Below are positions 48,941 through 60,995 of a stretch of 64,000 nucleotides of DNA, piece by piece. The notes under the pieces were generated by a model. The model did no database searches. It was not told the DNA's origin and saw only the letters and a program-made list of their open reading frames with translations. Within the stretch, counting starts at the first letter, position 1; every line of letters starts with the position of its first letter. The position numbers and the translations under genes are program-made. Source of the DNA: Larix kaempferi (taxonomy: Eukaryota > Streptophyta > Pinopsida > Pinales > Pinaceae); contig BSBM01002121.1 of NCBI GenBank assembly GCA_027924585.1, positions 124,001-188,000 on the forward strand, written 5' to 3'.

Positions 48941-51000
48941 TTTTATTTCATAAATAGAATCAACAAAGTATGCATATTCTATGTCATAACGACTTTCTAT
49001 AGTTTGCGCATGCGTCCGGAAATCAGAAAAGCTTACTTCCACCGTTTTTAAAATCACAGCTTCTAGAAGGTTTACATGATTTCGTAAAAAACACGAGTTT
49101 TTAGAAAATGTGTTTTATTTCATAAATGGAATCAACAAAGTATGCACATTCTACGTCATAACGACTTTCTATAGTTTGCGCATGCGCTTGGAAATAAGAA
49201 AAGCTTACTTCCCCCGTTTTTTAAAATCACAGCTTCTAGAAGGTTTACATGATTTCTTAAAAAACACGAGTTTTTAGAAAATGTGTTTTATTTTATAAAT
49301 AGAATCAACAAAGTATGCACATTCTACGTCATAACGACTTTCTATAGTTTGCGCATGCGTCCGGAAATAAGAAAAGCTTACTTCCCCCGTTTTTTAAAAA
49401 CACAGCTTCTAGAAGGTTTACATGATTTCTTAAAAAACACGAGTTTTTAGAAAAAGTGTTTTATTTCATAAATGGAATCAACAAAGTATGCAAATTCTAC
49501 GTCATAATGACTTTCTATAGTTTGCGCATGCGTCCGGAAATAAGAAAAGCTTACTTCCACCGTTTTTTAAAATCACAGCTTGTAGAAGGTTTACATGATT
49601 TCGTAAAAAACACGAGTTTTTAGAAAATGTGTTTTATTTCATCAATGGAATCAACAAAGTATGCACAATCTAACTCATAACGACTTTCTATAGTTTGCGC
49701 ATTCATCCGGAAATAAGAAAAGCTTACTTCCACCATTTTTTAAAATCACAGCTTCTAGAAGGTTTACATGATTTCATAAAAAACATGAGTTTTTAGAAAA
49801 TGTGTTTTATTTCATAAATGGAATCTACAACGTATGCACATTCTACATCATAACGACTTTCTATAGTTTGCGCATGCATACGGAAATAAGAAAAGCTTGC
49901 TTCCCCCGTTTTTTAAAATCACAGCTTCTAGAAGCTTTACATGATTTCGTAAAAGACACGAGTTTTTAGAAAATGTGTTTTATTTCATAAATGGAATCTA
50001 CAAAGTATTCACAGTCTACGTCATAACGACTTTCTATAGTTTGCGCATGCGTCCGGAAAGAAGAAAAGCTTACTTCCCGCGTTTTTTAAAATCACAGCTT
50101 CTAGAAGGTTTACATGATTTCATAAAAAACACGAGTTTTTAGAAAATGTGTTTTATTTCATAAATGGAATCAACAAAGTATGCACATTCTACGCAATAAC
50201 GACTTTCTATAGTTTGCGCATGCGCTTGGAAATAAGAAAAGCTTACTTCCCCCGTTTTTTAAAATCACAGCTTCTAGAAGGTTTACATGATTTCTTAAAA
50301 AACACGAGTTTTTAGAAAATGTGTTTTATTTCATAAATAGAATCAACAAAGTATGCACATTCTACGTCATAACAACTTTCTATAGTTTACGCATGCGTCC
50401 GGAAATAAGAAATGCTTACTTCCACCGTTTTTTAAAATCACAGCTTCTAGAAGGTTTACATGATTTCGTAAAAAACATGAGTTTTAGAAAATGTGTTTTA
50501 TTTGATCAATGGAATCTACAAAGTATACACATTCTACGTCATAACGACTTTCTATAGTTTGCGCATGCGTCCGGAAATAAGAAAAGCTTACTTCCCCCGT
50601 TTTTTAAAATCACAGCTTCTAGAAGGTTTACATGATTTCATAAAAAACATGAGTTTTTAGAAAATGTGTTTTATTTCATAAATGGAATCTACAACGTATG
50701 CACATTCTACATCATAACGACTTTCTATAGTTTGCGCATGCATACGGAAATAAGAAAAGCTTGCTTCCCCCGTTTTTTAAAATCACAGCTTCTAGAAGCT
50801 TTACATGATTTCGTAAAAGACACGAGTTTTTAGAAAATGTGTTTTATTTCATAAATGGAATCTACAAAGTATTCACATTCTACGTCATAACGACTTTCTA
50901 TAGTTTGCGCATGCGTCCGGAAAGAAGAAAAGCTTACTTCCCCTGTTTTTTAAAATCACAGCTTCTAGAAGGTTTACATGATTTCCTAAAAAACACGAGT
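47929..51000. repeat. 11- and 5-monomer repeats of an acaacgtatg module
   Basis: A module with ctacaatgtatg or ctacaacgtatg, ctacatcat, gcatgcat, aagcttgcttccccc or a near variant, ctagaagctttac and gtaaaagacacg starts near 47929, 49831 and 50695. The spacings are 1,902 bp (11 monomers) and 864 bp (5 monomers minus 1 bp). The last two copies also share the gcatgcatacgg change, so they are the most recent pair. Confidence 0.7.
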
Positions 51001-51299
51001 TTTTAGAAAATGTGTTTTATTTCATAAATGGAATCAACAAAGTATGCACATTCTACGTCATAACGACTTTCTATAGTTTGCGCATGCGCTTGGAAATTAG
51101 AAAAGCTTACTTCCCCCGTTTTTTAAAATCACAGCTTCTAGAAGGTTTACATGATTTCTTAAAAAACACGAGTTTTTAGAAAATGTGTTTTATTTCATAA
51201 ATAGAATCAACAAAGTATGCACATTCTACGTCATAACGACTTTCTATAGTTTACGCATACGTCCGGAAATAAGAAATGCTTACTTCCACCGTTTTTTAA

Positions 51300-54200
51300 A
51301 ATCACCGCTTCTAGAAGGTTTACATGATTTCTTAAAAAACAGGAGTTTTTAGAAAATGTGTTTTATTTCATAAATGGAATCAACAAAATATGCACATTCT
51401 ACGTCATAACGACTTTCTATAGTTTGCGCATTCGTCCGGAAATAAGAAAAGCTCACTTCCACCGTTTTTTAAAATCACAACTTCTAGAAGGTTTACATGA
51501 TTTCGTAAAAAACACGAGTTTTTAGAAAATGTGTTTTATTTCATAAATGGAATCTACAAAGTATGCACATACTACGTCATAACGAATTTCTATAGTTTGC
51601 GCATGCGTCCGGAAATAAGAAAAGCTTACTTCCCCCGTTTTTTAAAAACACAGCTTCTAGAAGGTTTACATGATTTCTTAAAAAACACGAGTTTTTAGAA
51701 AAAGTGTTTTATTTCATAAATGGAATCAACAAAGTATGCAAATTCTACGTCATAACGACCTTCTATAGTTTGCGCATGCGTCCTGAAATAAGAAAAGCTT
51801 ACTTTCCCCTTTTTTTAAAATCACAGCTTCTGGAAGGTTTACATGATTTCTTAAAAAACAAGAGTTTTTAGAAAATGTGTTTTATTTCATAAATGGAATC
51901 AACAAAGTATGCACATTCTACATCATAACGACTTTCTATAATTTGCGCATGCGTCCAGAAATAAGAAAAGCTTACTTCCCCCGTTTTTTAAAATCACAGC
52001 TTCTAGGAGGTTTACATGATTTATTAAAAGACACGAGTTTTTAGAAAATGTGTTTTATTTCATAAATGGAATCTACAAAGTATGCACATTCTACATCATA
52101 ACGAATTTCTATAGTTTGCGCATGCGTCCGGAAATAAGAAAAGCTTACATCCCCCGTTTTTTAAAATCACAGCTTCTAGAAGGTTTACATGATTTCTTAA
52201 AAAACACGAGTTTTTAGAAAATGTGTTTTATTTCATAAATGGAATCAACAAAGTATGCACATTCTACGTCATAACGACTTTCTATAGTTTGCGCATGCGT
52301 TTGGAAAAAAGAAAAGCTTACTTCCCGCGTTTTTTAAAATCACAGCTTCTAGAAGTTTTACATGATTTCTTAAAAAATACGAGTTTTTAGAAAATGTGTT
52401 TTATTTCATAAATAGAATCAACAATGTATGCACATTCTATGTCATAACGAATTTCTATAGTTTGCGCATGCGTCCGGAAATAAGAAAAGCTTACTTCCAC
52501 CGTTTTTTAAAATCACAGCTTCTAGAAGGTTTACATGATTTCGTAAAAAACACGAGTTTTTAAAAAATGTGTTTTATTTCATAAATGGAATCAACAAAGT
52601 ATGCACATTCTACGTCATAACGACTTTCTATAGTTTGCGCATGCGCTTGGAAATAAGAAAAGCTTACTTCCCCCGTTTTTTAAAATCACAGCTTCTAGAA
52701 GGTTTACATGATTTCTTAAAAAACACGAGTTTTTAGAAAATCTGTTTTATTTTATAAATAGAATCAACAAAGTATGCACATTCTACGTCATAACGACTTT
52801 CTATAGTTTGCGCATGCGTCCGGAAATAAGAAATGCTTACTTCCACCATTTTTTAAAATCACAGCTTGTAGAAGGTTTACATAATTTCGTAAAAAACATG
52901 AGTTTTTAGAAAATCTGTTTTATTTCATCAATAGAATCTACAAAGTATGCACATTCTACGTCATAACGACTTTCTATAGTTTGCGCATGCGTCCGGAAAT
53001 AAGAAAAGCTTACTTCCCCCGTTTTTTAAAAACACAGCTTCTAGAAGGTTTACATGATTTCTTAAAAAACACGAGTTTTTAGAAAAAGTGTTTTATTTCA
53101 TAAATGGAATAACCAAAGTATGCAAATTCTACGTCATAACGACTTTCTATAGTTTGCGCATGCGTCCGGAAATAAGAAAAGCTTACTTCCACCGTTTTTT
53201 AAAATCACAGCTTGTAGAAGATTTACATGATTTCGTAAAAAACACGAGTTTTTAGAAAATTTGTTTTATTTCATAAATGGAATCTACAAAGTATGCACAT
53301 CCTACGTCATAACGACTTTCTATAGTTTTCGCATGCGTCCGGAAATAAGAAAAGCTTACTTCCCCCGTTTTTCAAAATCAAGGCTTCTAGAAGGTTTACA
53401 TGATTTCTTAAAAAACACGAGTTTTTAGAAAATGTGTTTTATTTCATAAATGGAATCAACAAAGTATGCACATTCTACGTCATAACGAATTTCTATAGTT
53501 TGCGCATTCGTCCGGAAATAAGAAAACCTTACTTCCACCGTTTTTTATCATCAGAGCTTCTAGAAGGTTTACATGATTTCTTAAAAAACACGAGTTTTTA
53601 GAAAATGTGTTTTATTTCATAAATGGAATCAACAAAGTATGCACATTCTACGTCATAACGACTTTCTATAGTTTGCGCACGCGTCCGGAAATAAGAAAAG
53701 CTTACTTCCCCCGTTTTTTAAAATCACAACTTCTAGAAGGTTTACATGATTTCTTAAAAAACACGACTTTTTAGAAAACGTGTTTTATTTCATAAATGGA
53801 ATCAACAAATTATGCACATTCTACGTCATAACGACTTTCTATAGTTTGTGCATGCATCTGGAAATAAGAAAAGCTAACTTCCACCGTTTTTTTAAATCAC
53901 AGCTTCTAGAAGGTTTACATGATTTCGTAAAAAACACGAGTATTTAGAAAATGTGTTTTATTTCATAAATGGAATCAACAAAGTATGCACATTCTACCTC
54001 ATAACGACTTTCTATAGTTTGCGCATTCATCCGGAAATAAGAAAAGCTTACTTCCACCATTTTTTAAAATCACAGCTTCTAGAAGGTTTACATGATTTCG
54101 TAAAAAACACGAGTTTTTAGAAAATGTGTTTTATTTCATAAATGGAATCTACAAAGTATGCACATTCTACGTCATAACGACTTTCTATAGTTTGCGCATG

Positions 54201-57200
54201 CATCCGGAAATAAGAAAAGCTTACTTCCCTCGTTTTTTAAAATCACAGCTTCTAGAAGGTTTACATGATTTCGTAAAAGACACGAGTTTTTAGAAAATGT
54301 GTTTTATTTCATAAATGGAATCTACAAAGTATGCACATTCTACGTCATAACGACTTTCTATAGTTTGCGCATGCGTCCGGAAATAAGAAAAGCTTACTTC
54401 CCCCGTTTTTTAAAATCACAGCTTCTAGTAGGTTTACATGATTTCATAAAAAACACAAGTTTTTAGAAAATGTGTTTTATTTCATAAATGGAATCAACAA
54501 AGTATGCACATTCTACGTCATAACGACTTTCTATAGTTTGTGCATGCGCTTTGAAATAAGAAAAGCTAACTTCCCTCGTTTTTTAAAATCACAGCTTCTA
54601 GAAGGTTTACATGATTTCTTAAAAAACATGAGTTTTTAGAAAATGTGTTTTATTTCATAAATAGAATCAACAAAGTATGCACATTGGACGTCATAACGAC
54701 TTTGTATAGTTTGCGCATGCGTCCGGAAATAAGAAAAGCTTACTTCCACCGTTTTTTAAAATCACAGCTTCTAGAAGATTTACATGATTTCGTAAAAAAC
54801 ACGAGTTTTTAGAAAATGTGTTTTATTTCATAAATGGAATCTACAAAGTATGCAGATTCTACGTCATAACGACTTTCTATAGTTTGCGCATGCGTCCGGA
54901 AATAAGAAAAGCTTACTTCCCCCGTTTTTTAAAATCACAGCTTCTAGAAGTTTTACATGATTTCTTAAAAAACACGAGTTTTTAGAAAATGTGTTTTATT
55001 TCATAAATGGAATCAACAAAGTAAGCACATTCTACGTCATAACGACTTTCTATAGTTTGAGCATGCGTTTGGAAATAAGAAAAGCTTACTTCTGCCGTTT
55101 TTTAAAATCACAGCTTCTAGAAGGTTTACATGATTTCTTAAAAAACACGAGTTTTTAGAAAATGTGTTTTATTTCATAAATGTAATCAACAAAGTATGCA
55201 TTTTCTATGTCATAACGACTTTCTATAGTTTGCCCATTCATCCGGAAATAAGAAAAGCTTACTTCCCCCGTTTTTTAAAATCATAGCTTCTAGAAGGTTT
55301 ACATGATTTCTTAAAAAACATGAGTTTTTAGAAAATGTGTTTTATTTCATAAATGGAATCAACAAAGTATGCACATTCTACGTCATAACGACTTTCTATA
55401 GTTTGCGCACGCGTCCGGAAATAAGAAAAGCTTACTTCCCCCGTTTTTTAAAATCACAACTTCTAGAAGGTTTACATGATTTCTTAAAAAACACGACTTT
55501 TTAGAAAACGTGTTTTATTTCATAAATGGAATCAACAAATTATGCACATTCTACGTCATAACGACTTTCTATAGTTTGCGCATGCGTCTGGAAATAAGAA
55601 AAGCTAACTTCCACCGTTTTTTTAAATCACAGCTTCTAGAAGGTTTACATGATTTCGTAAAAAACACGAGTATTTAGAAAATGTGTTTTATTTCATAAAT
55701 GAAATCTACAAAGTATGCACATTCTACGTCATAACGACTTTCTATAGTTTGCGCATGCGCTTGGAAATAAGAAAAGCTTACTTCCCCCGTTTTTTAAAAT
55801 CACAACTTCTAGAAGGTTTACATGATTTCTTAAAAAACACGAGTTTTTAGAAAATGTGTTTTATTTCATAAATATAATCAACAAAGTATGCACATTCTAC
55901 GTCATAACGACTTTCTATAGTTTACGCATGCGTCCGGAAATAAGAAATGCTTACTTCCACCGTTTTTTAAAATCACAGCTTCTAGAAGGTTTACATGATT
56001 TCGTAAAGAACACGAGTTTTTAGAAAATGTGTTTTATTTCATCAATGGAATCTACAAAGTATGCACATTCTACATCATAACGACTTTCTATAGTTTGCGC
56101 ATGCGTCCGGAAATAAGAAAAGCTTACTTCCCCCGTTTTTTAAAAACATAGCTTCTAGAAGGTTTACATGATTTCTTAAAAAACACGAGTTTTTAGAAAA
56201 AGTGTTTTATTTCATAAATGGAATCAACAAAGTATGCACATTCTACGTCATAACGACTTTCTATAGTTTGCGCATGCGTCCGGAAATAAGAAAAGCTTAC
56301 TTCCACCGTTTTTTAAAATCACCGCTTCTAGAAGGTTTACATGATTTCTTAAAAAACAGGAGTTTTTAGAAAATGTGTTTTATTTCATAAATGGAATCAA
56401 CAAAATATGCACATTCTACATCATAACGACTTTCTATAGTTTGCGCATTCCTCCGTAAATAAGAAAAGCTCACTTCCACCGTTTTTTAAAATTACAACTT
56501 CTAGAAGGTTTACATGATTTCGTAAAAAACACGAGTTTTTAGAAAATGTGTTTTATTTCATAAATGGAATCTACAAAGTATGCACATTCTATGTCATAAC
56601 GACTTTCTATAGTTTGCGCATGCGTCCGGAAATAAGAAAAGCTTACTTCCCCCGTTTTTTAAAATCACAGCTTCTAGAAGGTTTACATGATTTCTTAAAA
56701 AACACGAGTATTTAGAAAATGTGTTTTATTTCATAAATGGAATCTACAAAGTATGCACATACTACGTCATAACGACCTTCTATAGTTTGCGCATGCGTCC
56801 GGAAATAAGAAAAGCTTAATTTCCCCTATTTTTAAAATCACAGCTTCTGGAAGGTTTACATGATTTCTTAGAAAACAAGAGTTTTTAGAAAATGTGTTTT
56901 ATTTCATAAATGGAATCAACAAAGTATGCACATTCTACATCATAACGACTTTCTATAATTTGCGCATGCGTCCAGAAATAAGAAAAGCTTACTTCCCCCG
57001 TTTTTTAAAATCACAGCTTCTAGGAGGTTTACATGATTTATTAAAAGACACGAGTATTTAGAAAATGTGTTTTATTTCATAAATGGAATCTACAAAGTAT
57101 GCACATTCTACATCATAACGACTTTCTATAGTTTGCGCATGCGTCCGGAAATAAGAAAAGCTTACATCCCCCGTTTTTTTAAATCACAGCTTCTAGAAGG

Positions 57201-57470
57201 TTTACATGATTTCTTAAAAAACACGAGTTTTTAGAAAATGTGTTTTATTTCATAAATGGAATCAACAAAGTATGCACATTCTACGTCATAACGACTTTCT
57301 ATAGTTTGCGCATGCGTTTGGAAAAAAGAAAAGCTTACTTCCCGCGTTTTTTAAAATCACAGCTTCTAGAAGGTTTACATGATTTCTTAAAAAATACAAG
57401 TTTTTAGAAAATGTGTTTTATTTCATAAATAGAATCAACAAAGTATGCACATTCTATGTCATAACGACTT
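51300..57470. repeat. About 29-30-monomer higher-order repeat (about 5.0 kb)
   Basis: The segment at about 51.3-52.45 kb is repeated at about 56.3-57.47 kb. Shared variants are the acaggag monomer, cacatactacgtc (51567/56757), acttt/aattt followed by ccccttttttt-like runs (51801/56820), cttctaggagg with ttattaaaagacac, and gtttggaaaaaagaaaag followed by cttcccgcg (about 52302/57317, 5,015 bp). The offset varies by one monomer across the block. The same ordered modules occur earlier at 24.5-25.1 and 31.2-31.9 kb. Confidence 0.68.
53580..55690. repeat. 10-monomer repeat of the gaaaacgtg cassette
   Basis: A cassette a little over two monomers long is present at 53580-53960 and again exactly 1,730 bp (10 x 173) later. 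It is marked by gcgcacgcg, cacgactttttagaaaacgtg, caaattatgc, aagctaacttcc, a gtttttttaaatc shift and cgagtatttag. Earlier relatives of the cassette lie at about 22.0, 28.75 and 46.86 kb, with gag in place of gac. Confidence 0.75.
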
Positions 57471-57473
57471 TCT

Positions 57474-59730
57474 ATAGTTTGCGCATGCGTCCGGAAATAA
57501 GAAAATCTTACTTCCCCCGTTTTTTAAAATCACCGCTTCTAGAAGTTTTACATGATTTCTTAAAAAACACGAGTTTTTAGAAAATGTGTTTTATTTCATA
57601 AATGGAATCAACAAAGTAAGCACATTCTACGTCATAACGACTTTCTATAGTTTGAGCATGCGTTTGGAAATAAGAAAATCTTACTTCTCCCGTTTTTTAA
57701 AATCACAGCTTCTAGAAGGTTTACATGATTTCTTAAAAAACACGAGTTTTTAGAAAATGTGTTTTATTTCATAAATGGAATCAACAAAGTATGCACATTC
57801 TACATCATAACGACTTTCTATAGTTTGCGCATGCGTCCGGAAATAAGAAAAGCTTACTTCCACCGTTTTTTAAAATCACCGCTTCTAGAAGGTTTACATG
57901 ATTTCTTAAAAAACACGAGTTTTTATAAAATGTGTTTTATTTCATAAATCGAATCAACAAAGTATGCACATTCTACGTCATAATGACTTTCTATAGTTTG
58001 CGCATGCATCCGGAAATAAGAAAAGCTTACTTTCACCATTTTTTAAAATCACCGCTTCTAGAAGGTTTACATGATTTCTTAAAAAACAGGAGTTTTTAGA
58101 AAATGTGTTTTATTTCATAAATGGAATCAACAAAGTATGCATTTTCTACGTCATAACGACTTTCTATAGTTTGCGCATTCGTCCGGAAATAAGAAAAGCT
58201 TACTTCCCCCGTTTTTTAAAATCACAGCTTCTAGAAGGTTTACATGATTTCTTAAAAAACACGAGTTTTTAGAAAATGTGTTTTATTTCATAAATGGAAT
58301 CAACAAAGTATGCATATTCTACGTCATAACGACTTTATATAGTTTGCGCACGCGTCCGGAAATAAGAAAATCTTACTTCCACCGTTTTTTAAAATCACAG
58401 CTTCTAGAAGGTTTACATGATTTCTTAAAAAACACGAGTTTTTAGAAAATGTGTTTTATTTCATAAATGGAATCTACAAAGTATGCACATTCTACATCAT
58501 AACGACTTTCTATAGTTTGCGCATGCATCCGGAAATAAGAAAAGCTTACTTCCCCCGTTTTTTAAAATCACAGCTTCTAGAAGGTTTACATGATTTCTTA
58601 AAAAACACGAGTTTTTATAAAATGTGTTTTATTTCATAAATGGAATCAACAAGGTATGCACATTCTACATCATAACAACTTTCTATAGTTTGAGCATGCG
58701 TTTGGAAATAAGAAAAGCTTACTTCTCGCGTTTTTTAAAATCACAGCGTCTAGAAGGTTTACATGATTTCTTAAAAAACATGAGTTTTTAGAAAATGTGT
58801 TTTATTTCATAAATGGAATCAACAAAGTATGCACATTCTACGTCTTAACGACTTTCTATAGTTTGCGCATGCGTCCGGAAATAAGAAAAGCTTACTTCCA
58901 CCGTTTTTTAAAATCACCGCTTCTAGTAGGTTTACATGATTTTTTAAAAAACACGAGTGTTTAGAAAATGTGTTTTATTTCATAAATGGAATAAACAAAG
59001 TATGCACATTTTACGTCATAACGACTTTCTATAGTTTGCGCATGCGTTTGGAAATAAGAAACGCTTACTTCCCCCGTTTTTTAAAATCACAGCTTCTAGA
59101 AGGTTTACATGATTTCTTTAAAAACACGAGTTTTTAGAAAATGTGTTTTATTTCATAAATGGAATCAACAAAGTATGCACATTCTACGTCATAACGACTT
59201 TCTATAGTTTGCGCATGCGTCCGGAAATAAGAAAAGATTACTTCCCCCGTTTTTTAAAATCACAGCTTCTAGAAGGTTTACATGATTTCTTAAAAAACAC
59301 GTGATTTTAGAAAATGTGTTTTATTTCATAAATGGAATCAACAAAGTATGCACATTCTACGTCATAACGACTTTCTATAGTTTGCGCATTCGTTCGGAAA
59401 TAAGAAAAGCTTACTTTCACCGTTTTTTAAAATCACAGCTTCTAGAAGGTTTACATGATTTCGTAAAAAACACGAGTTTTTAGAAAATGTGTTTTATTTC
59501 ATAAATGGAATCTACAAAGTATGCACATTCTACGTCATAACGAATTTCTATAGTTTGCGCATGCGTCCGGAAATAAGAAAAGCTTACTTCCCCCATTTTT
59601 TAAAATCACAGCTTCTAGAAGGTTTACATGATTTCTTAAAAAAAATGAGTTTTTAGAAAATGTGTTTTATTTCATAAATGGAATAAACAAAGTATGCACA
59701 TTCTACGTCATAACGACTTTCTATAGTTTG
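57474..59730. repeat. Left flank of retrotransposon copy 2, duplicate of 33320-35576
   Basis: Second copy of the 13-monomer flank, offset 24,154 bp, ending at the identical insertion point. The upstream junction near 57474 joins the end of one 24-kb unit (sequence resembling 52.4 kb) to the start of the next. Private point differences from the first copy show the two are distinct loci rather than one sequence assembled twice. Confidence 0.88.
59726..59730. other. Target-site sequence GTTTG, left side of copy 2
   Basis: The same five bases precede copy 2 as precede copy 1. The right-hand partner lies beyond the window. Because the flanks of the two copies match, this is best read as the same original target duplication, copied. 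Confidence 0.85.
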
Positions 59731-60220
59731 TGTTAAGTTTTAACCAAATAGACAAGCAAGATCACTGAAAGAAACACAATCACAAGATAGACACACAATA
59801 TACCCTGGGAAACAAGATGATCAACCAAAATACAAGATGTGCTCTCCTCAATAAGATGATCAACCAAAATACAAGATGTGCTCCTTCCTTCTTTGTCTCC
59901 TTAGCAGATCTCCTAGACAAGTGCGCACTCTTCCACAAGTGAGTGAGTGATCAAATGAGGAGTTCACCTCTCTTATTTATACTGACTCCTAACTGACTAA
60001 AAGACCTAATGGGGCCGACCTCTCCTGGAGAAGTCTAATAACCCCAAAAATATAACCACAGGGCCGACCCCCACATGGTGGGTCTAATAACCCTAGTTAA
60101 TACAAACTCTCGGAGGAATAAACATCTCCGGATACATAATAGGGTTACCTCGGAGGGATGAAACATCTTCGGAATAATAAAGTACAAATATAATATTCTT
60201 TGAAGTTACAATATTCAACA
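59731..60220 (-). repeat. 3' LTR of retrotransposon copy 2, locally rearranged
   Basis: 490 bp. It is closer to the copy-1 3' LTR (about 6 substitutions and one indel outside the rearrangement) than to the copy-1 5' LTR. Between gggaaac and ctcctcaat, the usual stretch beginning ccctcatgggg is gone. It is replaced at 59814-59843 by a 30-bp copy of aagatgatcaaccaaaatac...gtgct, whose original lies at 59853-59882. Confidence 0.94.
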
Positions 60221-60229
60221 CTCCCCCTT
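60221..60229 (-). other. Polypurine tract of copy 2
   Basis: AAGGGGGAG on the minus strand directly beside the 3' LTR, unchanged from copy 1. Confidence 0.88.
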
Positions 60230-60373
60230 AATGAGAAGGATATTATAACAGCATCTGCAGGAGCAAGGAGTCACTATACATGATACATCTATAAATCATC
60301 GGAAGCTTTCTTCAATTTGTCTTCATCAGTAACTCAACCAGTTACTGGTATATCAATGTCAACATCAACATCA

Positions 60374-60712
60374 CGATCTTCAGCATCGTCATCACATGAT
60401 CAGCAGCATCGTCATCACACGATCAGCAGTATCGTCATCACACGATCAGCAGTATCGTCATCACACGATCAGCAGCATTGTCATCACACGATCAGCAGTA
60501 TCGTCATCACACGATCAGCAACATCGTCATCACACGATCAGCAGCATCGACATCGTCATCACATGATCAGCAGCATTGTCATCACATGATCAGCAGCATC
60601 GTCATCACACGATCAGCAGCATCGACATCGTCATCACACGATCAACAGCATCGTCATCACATGATCAGCAGCATCGTCATCACATGATTAGCAACATCGT
60701 TATCACATGATC
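60374..60712. repeat. 23-bp tandem repeats, copy 2
   Basis: The counterpart of 36218-36556 at a 24,156-bp offset, with the same number and order of 23- and 29-bp units and a few point differences. Confidence 0.9.
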
Positions 60713-60714
60713 AT

Positions 60715-60980
60715 CAATACAAGTATCCTACCGATACAAGTAACCACATCATCAATACAAGTATCCTACCGATACAAGTAACCACATCATTAATACAAGT
60801 ATCCTACCGATACAAGTAACCACATCATCAATGCAAGTATCCTACCGATACAAGTAACCATATCATCAATACAAGTATCCTACCGATACAAGTAACCACA
60901 TCATTAATACAAGTATCCTACCGATACAAGTAACCACGTCATCAATACAAGTATCCTACCGATACAAGTAACCACATCAT
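60715..60980. repeat. 38-bp tandem repeats, copy 2
   Basis: Seven units, as in copy 1, including the same unit-specific changes (attaat in the third and sixth, aatgcaag in the fourth). One private difference (ccatatcat) is visible. Confidence 0.92.
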
Positions 60981-60995
60981 CAATAAAATCACTTT

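Larger units (their letters stand above)
43325..59730. repeat. 173-bp tandem satellite array, right block
   Basis: About 95 monomers of the same family and orientation as the left block. Monomer phase resumes exactly after the retrotransposon: the next atag anchor is at 43495, one monomer past the reconstructed position in the interrupted monomer. This shows the two blocks were one array before the insertion. Variants shared with 20-33 kb (a 141-bp monomer, tctagtagg, a gaaaacgtg cassette) show that large pieces are copies of the left block. The block ends at the second retrotransposon copy. Nothing other than satellite is seen in it. Confidence 0.97.

Noticed and set aside
2002-59483. Dozens of 60-113-codon plus-strand open frames beginning MFYFIN or MHILRH
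   Set aside because: They are translations of the 173-bp satellite. They shift frame between monomers, all end at the same tag, and variants do not spare codon positions.
35577-59731. Two independent insertions of the same family at a preferred satellite site
   Set aside because: The flanking 2.25 kb share rare variants in the same order, and the LTRs pair by position rather than by element, which independent insertions would not produce.
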